This document shows, in pieces, positions 27,715 to 36,575 of a DNA stretch of 64,000 nucleotides. How positions within the stretch are numbered: position 1 is the stretch's first letter; every line of letters starts with the position of its first letter. A program made the translations under genes and the position numbers. The notes under the pieces were generated by a model that had not been told where the DNA came from, searched no databases, and was given only the letters and a program-made list of their open reading frames with translations. Source of the DNA: an uncultured Alphaproteobacteria bacterium (lineage in GTDB: Bacteria > Pseudomonadota > Alphaproteobacteria > Caulobacterales > Caulobacteraceae); NCBI GenBank assembly GCA_903822175.1, contig CAIJOB010000032.1, forward strand, positions 100,864 to 164,863, given 5' to 3'.

Positions 27715-29118
27715 GTGCCCGATAGCGTCCAAAAGCTTGCGGCCCTGACGGCGCGCGTGGCGGAGCTCGAATCCGAGCGGGCGCTGACGCTGCGCCTCGC
27801 CCAGACCGACAGCCTGACGGGCCTGGTCAACCGCGGCGCCTTCACCGCCGAGCTTTGCGAACGCCTGGAAGCGGCCAAGCAGGACGGCGGTCAGGTCGCC
27901 CTGTTCGTCATCGACCTGGACCGCTTCAAGCACCTGAACGACACGCTCGGCCACCACGCCGGCGACCTCTTCCTGGCCGAGGTGGGCGAGCGCCTGCGCT
28001 GCGACACGGAGCCCGGTGAGCTGGTCGCCCGCACCGGCGGCGACGAGTTCGCGCTGATCACCACCGGCGCCGACCCGGCGCGGCGCGCCCAGCGGCTGGT
28101 CCGCCTGCTCGCCCAGCCGCACATGATCTATGGCCGCATGGTCTCGCCGGGGGCCTCGGTGGGCGTGGCGGTCTATCCGGACAATGCGGCCGACGCCGGC
28201 GACCTGCAGCGCTTCGCCGACATGGCGCTCTACCGCGTCAAGCTGAAGGGCGGCCGCCGTTGGTCGGCCTTCGACGCCGAGCTGCGGGACGAGAACACCC
28301 GCCGCCGCACCCTGGAGGCGGAACTGCGCCGCGCCATCCCCGCCGGCGAGATAGAGCCCTGGTTCCAGCCGGTGATCGATTCCCGGGACGGCCGGATCAT
28401 GGGCGTCGAGGTGCTGGTCCGCTGGCGCCACCCCGAGCAAGGCCTGCTGGCGCCCGCCGCTTTCGTGCCGATGGCCGAGGAACTGGGCCTGATCGGCCGC
28501 ATCGACGAGGCGGTGTTCGAGGCCGGCTGCGCCCGCGCCGCGCCCTGGGTCAAGGCCGGGCTGATCGAGTCCGTCTCCTTCAACGTCTCGCCCCGCGACC
28601 TGATGGATCCCAGCTTCTCGCGCAAGCTGATCGGACGCCTGGGCAAGACCGCGCTTCCGCCTACCGCGCTCACTGTCGAGATCACCGAAACCTTCCTGCT
28701 GCAGGACCTGGCGCTGTCGCGGCGCCACATCGAACGGCTGAACGCCAAGGGCGTGCGCATCGCGCTCGACGACTTCGGCACCGGCTATTCCAACCTGCGC
28801 GCCCTGATGCACCTGCCGATCCAGACCGTGAAGCTGGACCGCAGCCTGATCTGCGACGTCGCCAAGGACCAACGCGTGGCCAAGCTCGTCGCCTCCATGC
28901 TGCACGCCGCCCGAGCGCTGGGCGTCCGCATCGTCGCCGAGGGTGTCGAGGAGGAGGCCCAGGCCATCTTCCTGCGCGCCGCCGGCTGCGACCGCATGCA
29001 GGGCTACTGGTTCGCCCGGCCCATGCCCGCCGACCAGATGGAGATGGCGCTCAAGGAATCCCGCGCCGAACCCTCCGGCCGTTTCGCCGCCCCGCCCCGA
29101 AGGCGGGCGCGGGGCTAG
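27715..29118 (+). CDS. GGDEF-EAL bifunctional c-di-GMP protein
   Basis: Cyclic-di-GMP signalling protein of 467 residues without sensor domain or membrane span; a short N-terminal coiled coil leads straight into the GGDEF domain (TDSLTGLVNRGAF, active site GGDEF at 108-112). The Arg-x-x-Asp inhibitory site is absent. The EAL domain keeps the main metal and catalytic residues: the signature is EVL (232-234), Asn290, Glu322 and Glu325 in EITETF, DDFGTGYS (352-359), Lys373, Glu409 and Gln429. Both activities therefore look possible. It is preceded by a 215-base gap and ends just before the convergent CocE gene. Confidence 0.93.
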   Translation: MPDSVQKLAALTARVAELESERALTLRLAQTDSLTGLVNRGAFTAELCERLEAAKQDGGQVALFVIDLDRFKHLNDTLGHHAGDLFLAEVGERLRCDTEPGELVARTGGDEFALITTGADPARRAQRLVRLLAQPHMIYGRMVSPGASVGVAVYPDNAADAGDLQRFADMALYRVKLKGGRRWSAFDAELRDENTRRRTLEAELRRAIPAGEIEPWFQPVIDSRDGRIMGVEVLVRWRHPEQGLLAPAAFVPMAEELGLIGRIDEAVFEAGCARAAPWVKAGLIESVSFNVSPRDLMDPSFSRKLIGRLGKTALPPTALTVEITETFLLQDLALSRRHIERLNAKGVRIALDDFGTGYSNLRALMHLPIQTVKLDRSLICDVAKDQRVAKLVASMLHAARALGVRIVAEGVEEEAQAIFLRAAGCDRMQGYWFARPMPADQMEMALKESRAEPSGRFAAPPRRRARG

Positions 29119-29121
29119 GGC

Positions 29122-30903
29122 CTACCAGCTCGCCGACGCCTTGCAGGTTCCGTTCGTGTCGCCCAGCGGCAGGGTCAGCGTGCTGGGATGCTCCGCCGTC
29201 TGCACCAGGCGGATCGTCTCGCGGTGCGCGTCGCCGGACGATTGCTCGGCCACCGGCTTGGCGTCGTTCCAGTTCTTTTCGGCTGAGGGGTCGTTCAGGC
29301 TCTCGACCAGGAGCCGCAGATGCGACCCCTTCGGCGCGCGAACCGAGAACCATAGGCCGCGGCCCATGTCGTAGGTCTCGACCTTGCCCGGCGTCACCAG
29401 CGTCTCATGTTCCAGCGACGTGCGGTAGCGCGCGCGGACCAGCGACTGGGTCAGGCTGTGGAGCTTTCCATCCTCCGTCACCAGGAAGAGCACATAGGCC
29501 AGGTCCGCGTCCGGCCCGTCGATGGCGAGCGACAGCTTGAGGTCGACCTGACCCGTCAGCTCGGTCGTCGCCGCCAGCGGCGCACCTTCGAACACCAGGC
29601 CGTCGCCATGCAGGTCGCCACCGGGCTCGGCGTCCTTGGGCTCAGCGTTGTGCAGATCGCTGGGATCGGAGACCCATTGGCCGCCAACCGCCCCCGCCGC
29701 GCCGGACTGCAAAGCGCCCACGTGGGCGAGGTCGCCACCGCCCGCCTTGGCGTTCAGGAACTGGGTTTCCGTGCGCGCCGTAGCGCCCGCCAGGCTGTCG
29801 GCGAACCGCCAGCATTCCGCATCCGGCCCGGCGACATAGTAGGCCACGTTCTTCTGGAAGAAGGCCGGCTTGGGCCCGCCCTGCAGGACGTGGCGATACC
29901 AGTCCAGGTGCAGCTTCAGCACATCGACCATGCTGGCGTCGCCGTAGTGCTCGCCCCCGAAGTTCTGCCGGGGCTCGCGGGTGCCGAAATGATCCCAGGG
30001 GCCCACCACGAGGAAATAGTTCGACGGCAACGAGCCGTCACGATTCAGATGATCCCTGTAGAACGACAGGGTCCCGCCCTGATCGCCGTCGTGAGAGCCG
30101 GTGATCACCAGCATCGGCAGCTTTACGCCCGCCACCTGCTCCGACGGAAGGGCGAGGCGGCGCCAATAGTCGTCGAACGTCGGATGCTGCAGCCACTCGT
30201 GGAAATTGGCGTTGGGGCTGCCCAGCTCAGTGTCGAGATCGGCGTAGGCCTTTCCGCTCTTGAAGAACCGCCGGTTCCCGCGGTTCCACAGCTCGCCATC
30301 GTTGAACAGGTTCGTATAGAGTGCGTGACCCGCGGTGTAGGTCAGCCATTGCACATCGTAGGTCGTGAACATGTTGTTCGACATCGGCCAGTCGACGCCC
30401 GCCCGAACGCTGGCGACCGGCGCGATGGCGGCCAGATGTGGCGGATGCAGCGCCGCCACCTGCCACTGATCGCCGCCGGCGTAGGAACCGCCGAACATCG
30501 CCACCTGGCCGTTGGACCAGGGTTGTTTCGCGAGCCACTCGACCGCGTCATAGCCGTCCTCACCCTCGCGTTGCAGGGGTCGGAAATCGCCCGGTGAGTC
30601 ACCCCGCCCGCGGGCGTCGACGAAGGCATAGACCAGGCCGCCGTGGCGCGTGAAGTAGTCGGCGCTCGGGTGGCCCGCGTCGCCGGCATAGGGCGTCAGC
30701 ATCATCACCACCGGCGCGGGCGTGCTCTGATCCGCGGGCCGGAACAGGGTGGCGTTCAGCCAGGTCCCGTCGCGCATCGCGATGCGCACATGCATCTGCA
30801 ACTGCACGCCGAGCGTCGGTTCGGGCGCGGCGGAAACCGGAATGGCCAGGCTGATGGTCGCGACCGTCAGGGCCGCCGCCATCGCAAGAGCGCGCAAACT
30901 CAT
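29122..30903 (-). CDS. CocE/NonD-family (S15-like) exported hydrolase
   Basis: Secreted or periplasmic serine hydrolase of the X-Pro dipeptidyl-peptidase/CocE superfamily, 593 residues. A signal peptide (ending IPVSAAPEP) is followed by RIAMRDGTWLNATLFRPA, the family entry motif, then FVDARGRGDSPGDF, the nucleophile in FGGSYAGG (Ser140), Asp in VITGSHDGDQGG, His in VVGPWDHFGT, and a C-terminal jelly-roll domain (LTGQVDLKLSLAIDGPDADL). Members cleave esters, amides or N-terminal acyl groups. Starts one base after the stop of the upstream esterase gene, so the two are probably translated together. Confidence 0.93.
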   Translation of the reverse strand: MSLRALAMAAALTVATISLAIPVSAAPEPTLGVQLQMHVRIAMRDGTWLNATLFRPADQSTPAPVVMMLTPYAGDAGHPSADYFTRHGGLVYAFVDARGRGDSPGDFRPLQREGEDGYDAVEWLAKQPWSNGQVAMFGGSYAGGDQWQVAALHPPHLAAIAPVASVRAGVDWPMSNNMFTTYDVQWLTYTAGHALYTNLFNDGELWNRGNRRFFKSGKAYADLDTELGSPNANFHEWLQHPTFDDYWRRLALPSEQVAGVKLPMLVITGSHDGDQGGTLSFYRDHLNRDGSLPSNYFLVVGPWDHFGTREPRQNFGGEHYGDASMVDVLKLHLDWYRHVLQGGPKPAFFQKNVAYYVAGPDAECWRFADSLAGATARTETQFLNAKAGGGDLAHVGALQSGAAGAVGGQWVSDPSDLHNAEPKDAEPGGDLHGDGLVFEGAPLAATTELTGQVDLKLSLAIDGPDADLAYVLFLVTEDGKLHSLTQSLVRARYRTSLEHETLVTPGKVETYDMGRGLWFSVRAPKGSHLRLLVESLNDPSAEKNWNDAKPVAEQSSGDAHRETIRLVQTAEHPSTLTLPLGDTNGTCKASASW

Positions 30904-30904
30904 C

Positions 30905-32632
30905 TCAGTACCGCCAGCTCGTCAGGTCCGCCCCGGGCGGCGCGGTCTTGGCGATCCGCTCCAGGATCTTGGGCACGTACATCGTGTTGTAGTGCAGCCG
31001 CGAATAGGCGTTCGCGAGCTTGGGGTCGCCGTTCCAGCAGTGCTCGGCGCGGTCGCCATAGGCCACCTCGCCGCCCCACGCGGGGTTCTTCAGGCTCTCC
31101 AGGGTGTCCTGCGCGAAATAGACCGCGTCGGTCAGGAAGTAGGTGTCGGCCGAGCCCACATAGATGTGCAGCTTGCCGGCCAGCTTTGGCCCCAGCGTCG
31201 CCCAGTCGCGCTGGATGATGTGGGTCAGGTCGAAGTGGTCATGCCAGTAGGCCACGACCTTCGGGTCGATCTCGCCGGTCGTCTTGTTCCAGACCGGAAC
31301 CGGATAGCCGTCCTTGCCCTGCGGTCCGAAGGTCGCCTCCCAGATGTCGTTCTGCTCGCCGGAGCGGTCGCGGTCGCCGAGCACCGACTCCATGTTGGTC
31401 TCTTCGCGCTGGGTGGCGGTGATGTGGCCCAGGTAGTCGCGCTGCGCCGCCCGCTCCTCGCTCTGCACCAGGCCCTTCTCGAAGAAGGCGTTCTTGTCGG
31501 CGTAGAGGTTGATGTTGGTATAGGCGTGGAAGTCGATGGGGTCCGGGCAGGCGACGAAGGCCCCGTTGTACATGTCCGGATAGAAGACCTGGGTCGCCAT
31601 GGCCTCCCAGCCGCCGGTCGAGCCGCCGTAGGTGAACCGCGCCCAGCCTTGGCCTAAGCCCCGGAACTGCTTCTCGATCGCCGGGATCAGCTCCTTGTTG
31701 ATGGCGTCGCCATAGGGCCCCTGGTTCGCCGAATTCACCGCATAGCTGTCGTCGTAGTAGGGCGTCGGGTGTGCGATCTCGATCACCAGGAACCGCGGGA
31801 AATCCTTACCGGTCCAGGTCCTGTAGAAGTCGTAGGCCTCCTGCTGCTGGATGCGGTTGTAACCGGCCAGATGGAAGCGCTCAGAATAGTCCGGCTTCAG
31901 GTCCGCGTCCGGCGGAGTCGTGCGGAAGTTCGAGATGTCGTCCGGGAAGTGGCCGTGGAAGACCATCAGCGGATAGTGCGCGTTCGGATGGCTCTCGAAG
32001 CCCTCCGGCAGCAGCACATGCGCGGTCAGGTACACCGGCCGACCCCAGTAGGCGGAAAGCAGCTCGCTCTTGATCCGCACGTGCTTGATGTAGGCCGTGT
32101 CGGCTTTGGGCTGGATCGGCGCGATCTCCTGGTCGAGCGTCAGCTTGAGGGCGGTCTTCGGCCCGATGTGGACGGTCATCGGCTTCGAATAGAGATTGCC
32201 GGGCTTCAGGTTCCAGTGCTGGCCCTCGCCCTTGTCCGGCGGCAGCTTGACGACCGAGCCGTCGGCCCGGCGGAAGGTCTCGTAGCGGTTCAGCACCGCC
32301 TGCACGGTGTAGTCGCCGGGCGGCAGCTGAGAGAGCTTCTGTTTCGGCCAGCCATAGGCCTTGTCGCCGAGCACCACCGGCTTGCCGGGCGTCATGCCAT
32401 CCACCGTCTGGCCGAACATGTACGGACTGCGCAGCGGCGCCTCGAGGTCCACCTGCATGCGCGGCTCAGGGGTCGCCTTGGGCGAGATGACGAGGATCAA
32501 CCGGCCGTCGAGCGGAGCCGAACTGCGCGCCGCCGGGAAGGACACCGAGACCGTGGCCGCCTGCGCCGCGCTCGCCAGACCCACTGCCACCAAGACGCCC
32601 AACGCCATGCGCCGCAAAGACTTCACCGCCAT
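30905..32632 (-). CDS. exported putative esterase, alpha/beta fold (575 aa)
   Basis: Signal peptide (ending GLASAAQAA), an N-terminal beta-rich domain of about 190 residues (DYTVQAVLNRYETFRRADGS), then an alpha/beta hydrolase domain: YPLMVFHGHFP, FLVIEIAHPTPYYDDSYAVN, the nucleophile region RFTYGGSTGGWEAMA and a possible late His in AEHCWNGDPKL. It resembles the putative-esterase (EstD) superfamily but I cannot name the substrate. The second of two tandem ATGs (32632) is best placed after GGAGG. It is divergent from the LolA-like gene and is followed directly by the CocE-like gene. Confidence 0.85.
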   Translation of the reverse strand: MAVKSLRRMALGVLVAVGLASAAQAATVSVSFPAARSSAPLDGRLILVISPKATPEPRMQVDLEAPLRSPYMFGQTVDGMTPGKPVVLGDKAYGWPKQKLSQLPPGDYTVQAVLNRYETFRRADGSVVKLPPDKGEGQHWNLKPGNLYSKPMTVHIGPKTALKLTLDQEIAPIQPKADTAYIKHVRIKSELLSAYWGRPVYLTAHVLLPEGFESHPNAHYPLMVFHGHFPDDISNFRTTPPDADLKPDYSERFHLAGYNRIQQQEAYDFYRTWTGKDFPRFLVIEIAHPTPYYDDSYAVNSANQGPYGDAINKELIPAIEKQFRGLGQGWARFTYGGSTGGWEAMATQVFYPDMYNGAFVACPDPIDFHAYTNINLYADKNAFFEKGLVQSEERAAQRDYLGHITATQREETNMESVLGDRDRSGEQNDIWEATFGPQGKDGYPVPVWNKTTGEIDPKVVAYWHDHFDLTHIIQRDWATLGPKLAGKLHIYVGSADTYFLTDAVYFAQDTLESLKNPAWGGEVAYGDRAEHCWNGDPKLANAYSRLHYNTMYVPKILERIAKTAPPGADLTSWRY

Positions 32633-32753
32633 CATCCCCTCCAGACTGAGCCTGGATTTCTCTCACCCCCGCTCAGCCAGCGCCAGCCTCACGAGAGGCC
32701 TGGACGGCGGACGCCGCAATGTAGACAAGCTTCCCGGCTTGATCCGGCCCTCC

Positions 32754-33536
32754 ATGACCCCCTTTTCGCGCACCCTCGCCCTGGCGGCGGCCCTCGCCGC
32801 GGGCGTGGCCATGTCCGCGCCCGACGCCGCCCAGGCCAAGAGCCACGGCAAGGGGCGGATCATGGCCGACGGCTATTCGCGACCGGCTGAGGAGGTGTTG
32901 GCTGAGGCGCGCAAAGCCTCCGGCGGCGCCGGCTGGAACCTGCTGCGCGGCATCCACGTCAGCGGCCACGAGAAGGCCGCAGCCGGCGATATCCGCTTCG
33001 AGACCTGGGTCGACCCCCTGCGCTACGGCATGCGCACCGAGACCCATCAGGCGGCGGGCGTGCTCACCGAGGGCTTCAACGGCCAGGGCGACTGGCGGAT
33101 TCTGCCCGACGGCAAGACCGTCGCCATCGACGACCACGCCGCCGTCGGAAAACTGCGCACCGAGGCCTTCCTGGCCGCCGGCGGGATTTTCTACACTAGC
33201 CGCTTCGAGGCGCACGGCGAGCTGATCGGGGTCAAGACCAACGGCGGCAAGAGCTTCGACGTGCTGAACGTCGAGCCCTGGGGCGGGAGCCCACGCGAAC
33301 TGTGGTTCGACCGCTCGACCCACCTCCTGGCCCGCATCGTCGACCGCACCGGGGCCCAGGCCGTCACCACCGAGCTCTCCGACTACCGCAAGGTCGGCCC
33401 GGTGCGCATCGCCTTCCACACGCTCGTCCGCGGCCCGTCCGCAGGCGCGGTTCAGGACCGCCAGCTCGACAGCGTCATCTTCACGCCGGCCGACCGCAGC
33501 CTCTTCAGCCTGCCGCGTCCCGATGGCGCCCCCTGA
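32754..33536 (+). CDS. exported LolA-like/hypothetical protein (260 aa)
   Basis: Periplasmic protein with a signal peptide (LALAAALAAGVAMSAPDAAQA). The mature part has alternating beta strands with phrases such as GWNLLRGIHVSGHEKAAAGDI, VLTEGFNGQGDWRILPDGK, RELWFDRSTHLLARIVDRTG and FHTLVRGPSAGAVQ, a pattern seen in outer-membrane lipoprotein-sorting (LolA/LolB-fold) relatives that bind hydrophobic molecules. No Cys for lipidation at the cleavage site. Function unknown; divergent from the esterase gene, with 121 bases between the starts. Confidence 0.75.
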   Translation: MTPFSRTLALAAALAAGVAMSAPDAAQAKSHGKGRIMADGYSRPAEEVLAEARKASGGAGWNLLRGIHVSGHEKAAAGDIRFETWVDPLRYGMRTETHQAAGVLTEGFNGQGDWRILPDGKTVAIDDHAAVGKLRTEAFLAAGGIFYTSRFEAHGELIGVKTNGGKSFDVLNVEPWGGSPRELWFDRSTHLLARIVDRTGAQAVTTELSDYRKVGPVRIAFHTLVRGPSAGAVQDRQLDSVIFTPADRSLFSLPRPDGAP

Positions 33537-33712
33537 GCACGAAACCCGTCAGGATCTGGGCGGGCATCTTTTTCAACAGCAATCCAAGGTTGCCGGAATG
33601 CGCGATCTGTGGCTTCGTGGCGATCCTCGGAGACGCCTCCACAGTCAAACCGCGTAGCACTCCAACGTCTCCGGTCCATCGGCGCGACGCGTCCGTGACT
33701 TCGGGGGACGAC

Positions 33713-34792
33713 ATGACTGCGGACTACATCAGCCGGCTCGGCTTTCGCTGGCTCACCTCGATCATCATCACCTGGGCCTTCCTGGCGGCGCTGATGACCG
33801 CCATTGCACAACAGCGGGTATCGACGTCTCTCGATGCGCGCCCCGACAAGCCGGCCTACAGCTCGGCCTTGGGGAAGGTGAACGACCTCGCCGCCGCGCG
33901 GCAGGAAATGACCGCCAAGCAGGCCACGTCGGCCAAGCAAATGGATCAGATCCAGGAGCAGCAGAAGAAGCTCGACGACACGCTCGCAGCGCTGTCGCGC
34001 GCCTGGGACGATATCGACCTGGACTCCATCTCGACCCAGGCCAAAAAGGCCGGCTGTGAGATCGCCGTCCCCACTGCGGGCGACCCCCACTTGGCCGCCT
34101 GGCAGTCGCTGGTGGGTTGCCTGCGGGCCGGATCGCTGCCCTCGCAACTCGCCGGGCAGCTCAAGGCGGCCGTAGGCGGCCCGGAAGACTACGCCAAGCT
34201 CTACGCTAACTGGGAAGACGCGACCCGCGAGAAGGCCCGCCTGCTCGATCAGCAGCAGCGCCTCGACGGCGAGATCGCCGCCGACAAGAAGCAGATCGAG
34301 GACGGGGATTCCCTCAGTTCCGCCTTCTCCGACCTGGTGGTCCTGCGTTCGCCTTGGCTGGGCTTCGGCTTCCTGATCAACGTGCCGCCACCCATGCTGC
34401 AGATATTGATCGCCTTCATATCGGGAGCCTTCGGCGCCCTGCTCATCACCCTAGTGTTGGTGGTCTACCCGAAGAGCGAACTCGCGGGCGCCGCGGGCCA
34501 GGAGTACGGGTCGCGCCTGTTATTGGGCGGCCTGATTTCGGTGGGCGTCTTCGTCATCCTCAGCGGCGGCTCGGCCGTGCTCGGCAGTTCGGTCGCCTTC
34601 TCCCAGAGCCAGGCGAATTTCATGACCTTCAGCGCCGTCGGCGTGTTGGCGGGGATGTTCTCCGACCGCGTGGCGGCTTGGCTTTCGGAACGGGCCAACG
34701 CCTTCTTCTCGGGTAACAAGCCGGCGGGCGCGGCCAATGATCCTGGCGCCGAGGCGAAGGTGGCCGCGGCGGCTAAGGTGGCTGCCGAGTAG
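33713..34792 (+). CDS. coiled-coil inner-membrane protein, unknown function
   Basis: 359 residues. One span near the N-terminus (about 13-33), a long extra-membrane section of about 190 residues with two coiled-coil regions (55-95 and 160-200) and two cysteines (115, 136) that could form a disulfide, then three more spans (about 226-252, 268-290, 300-316) and an Ala/Lys-rich tail. Start ATG follows GGGGGAC. No named family recognised. It lies 94 bases before the sigma-factor gene on the same strand, so a role in that signalling cassette is possible but not shown. Confidence 0.8.
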   Translation: MTADYISRLGFRWLTSIIITWAFLAALMTAIAQQRVSTSLDARPDKPAYSSALGKVNDLAAARQEMTAKQATSAKQMDQIQEQQKKLDDTLAALSRAWDDIDLDSISTQAKKAGCEIAVPTAGDPHLAAWQSLVGCLRAGSLPSQLAGQLKAAVGGPEDYAKLYANWEDATREKARLLDQQQRLDGEIAADKKQIEDGDSLSSAFSDLVVLRSPWLGFGFLINVPPPMLQILIAFISGAFGALLITLVLVVYPKSELAGAAGQEYGSRLLLGGLISVGVFVILSGGSAVLGSSVAFSQSQANFMTFSAVGVLAGMFSDRVAAWLSERANAFFSGNKPAGAANDPGAEAKVAAAAKVAAE

Positions 34793-34886
34793 GCCGCGTC
34801 TTGCGCGCTCGCGCTTGGCTATCGCGCCGCCCTGCGCCATATCAGGCGCAACGGGGCGAGCGAACGCTCCGCAGGGGGAATGTCAC

Positions 34887-35432
34887 GTGGCGACGTCAGG
34901 ATCGCCGCCGGGAGGGGCGGGCGCCACACCCCTGACCCTCGCCTTCCTGGAAAAACGCGAGAGCCTGCTGCTGTTCCTGGCCGCGCGGACCCGCTCCATG
35001 GCGGCCGCCGAAGACCTGGTGCAGGAGCTCTACCTGAAGGTCGCCGCGGTGGACCCGCAGACCGACGTCCGCTCCCCCGCGCCCCTGCTCTACCGGATGG
35101 CCGCCAACCTCTTGATCGACCAGGTGCGCAGCGCCCAGCGCGACGGCCGCCGCAACGCCGAATGGCGCAGCCAGACCCACGTGACACTCGGCGGCGAGGA
35201 CGTGGTCGCCGAGCCCGCCGCCGACGATCAGCTGATCGCCAAGGACCGCGCCCGCCAGCTCGCCGACGCCGTCGAGGCACTGCCGCCGCAGATGGGCCGC
35301 GCCTTCCGCCTGCACAAACTGGAGGGCAAGAGCCAGACCGAGACCGCCGAGGTGATGAAAATCTCCCGCAAAATGGTCGAGCAGCACATCGCCGCCGCCA
35401 TCCGCCACCTCACCCAGAAGCTGCGGTCGTGA
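34887..35432 (+). CDS. ECF sigma factor, FecI-like
   Basis: Extracytoplasmic-function sigma-70 factor of 181 residues. Region 2 shows FLAARTRSMAAAEDLVQELYLKV and PLLYRMAANLLIDQVRSAQR (core-binding and -10 recognition). Region 4 is LPPQMGRAFRLHKLEGKSQTETAEVMKISRKMVEQHI, a helix-turn-helix for the -35 element. The start is GTG 34887, eight bases after AGGGGG. The next two genes encode a FecR anti-sigma factor and an STN-type TonB receptor, the classical cell-surface signalling order, so it should direct transcription of the receptor on ligand binding. Confidence 0.93.
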   Translation: MATSGSPPGGAGATPLTLAFLEKRESLLLFLAARTRSMAAAEDLVQELYLKVAAVDPQTDVRSPAPLLYRMAANLLIDQVRSAQRDGRRNAEWRSQTHVTLGGEDVVAEPAADDQLIAKDRARQLADAVEALPPQMGRAFRLHKLEGKSQTETAEVMKISRKMVEQHIAAAIRHLTQKLRS

Positions 35433-35544
35433 GGGCGGCGCAGATGATTCGCACTGAATTTGCTCAGCGACCTAGGGCTATGTCGTCCCGGCGACGTCTC
35501 ATTCGCGGATCGGCGCATTCCGCGCCGAACGGACTCGCACGTCG

Positions 35545-36546
35545 ATGAGCAGCCTCGTCCCGTCAGAGGATCAAGCGATGATCGACGCCGCGGCGTGGGT
35601 CGCGCGCCTCGACACGCCTGATGTGGGCGAGACCGACGCCGCCGAATTCGACGCTTGGCTGGCCGCCGCGCCGGTGAATGCGCAGGCCTACCGCCGTACG
35701 ATCGCCCTCTGGCATGAGCTGGAAGCCGCCGCGCCGCAGGTGCGCGAGGAGCTCGCCCAGCGCAGCAAGGCCGCCGGCCGTGTGGTCCGCCCCCTCTTCG
35801 GCCAGCCGCGCCGCCGGTTCATGTTCGCCGGCGCCGCCGCGGCGGTCGCCGCCGCGCTCGTCGTCGTGGTCGCCCTGCCGCCCACCGGCCCGGCGCCGGA
35901 AATCACCAACCAGACCTTCGCCACCGCCAAGGGCCAGCATCAGCGCGTGAAACTCGCAGATGGCTCGGTGATCGACCTCAACGCCGAGACCAAGCTCACC
36001 GCCAGGATCAGCGGCTCGGAGTGGCGCATCACGCTCGCCGAGGGCGAAGCGGTGTTCGATGTCGCCTCCGACAAGACCCGGCCCTTCACCGTCGACACCG
36101 CCCAAGGCGCGGTGCGCGTGGTCGGGACCCAGTTCGATGTACGTAGCCGCGACGGCGAGCTCACCGTCACCGTCGCGCGCGGCAAGGTCGCCGTGCGCTC
36201 GGCCGGCGCCGACGCCTCGGCGGAGCCCGTCTTCCTGACGCCCGGCATGCAGCTGTCGCTCGGCGCGACCAAGACCGAAGCCGTGGCCCACGTCGATCCG
36301 CAGGCGACCTTTGCCTGGCGCGAGGGCCGCCTCGTCTACCGCGACCAGCCGCTGACCGCCGTAGTCGCCGACCTCAATCGCCAATTCCCGGAACAGATCA
36401 CCATCGGGGACCCGGCGCTGGACCAGATCCGCATCACCGGCGTGATCGTCCTGGATAATCCGCAGGCTGTGACAACTCGCCTAGCGTTGATGCTGCCGCT
36501 AAGAACGATAAGTTCGGACCGGGGACTGTTGCTTCTCAAGAAGTAG
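35545..36546 (+). CDS. FecR-family anti-sigma/signal-transducing protein
   Basis: Inner-membrane regulator of 333 residues. A cytoplasmic N-terminal DUF4880-like domain (AAAWVARLDTPDVGETDAAEF, with AWLAAAPVNAQAYRRTIALW) holds the sigma factor; a single span is at about 94-112; the periplasmic FecR domain has the signatures QHQRVKLADGSVIDLNAETK, EGEAVFDVASDKTRPFTVDT and VRVVGTQFDVRSRDGE. The C-terminal secretin/STN-like segment (FPEQITIGDPALDQIRITGV) would contact the receptor. Sits 112 bases after the sigma gene and 29 before the receptor. Confidence 0.94.
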   Translation: MSSLVPSEDQAMIDAAAWVARLDTPDVGETDAAEFDAWLAAAPVNAQAYRRTIALWHELEAAAPQVREELAQRSKAAGRVVRPLFGQPRRRFMFAGAAAAVAAALVVVVALPPTGPAPEITNQTFATAKGQHQRVKLADGSVIDLNAETKLTARISGSEWRITLAEGEAVFDVASDKTRPFTVDTAQGAVRVVGTQFDVRSRDGELTVTVARGKVAVRSAGADASAEPVFLTPGMQLSLGATKTEAVAHVDPQATFAWREGRLVYRDQPLTAVVADLNRQFPEQITIGDPALDQIRITGVIVLDNPQAVTTRLALMLPLRTISSDRGLLLLKK

Positions 36547-36575
36547 CGCCCGGCCTTGGGGCGAGCGAGATTTCA

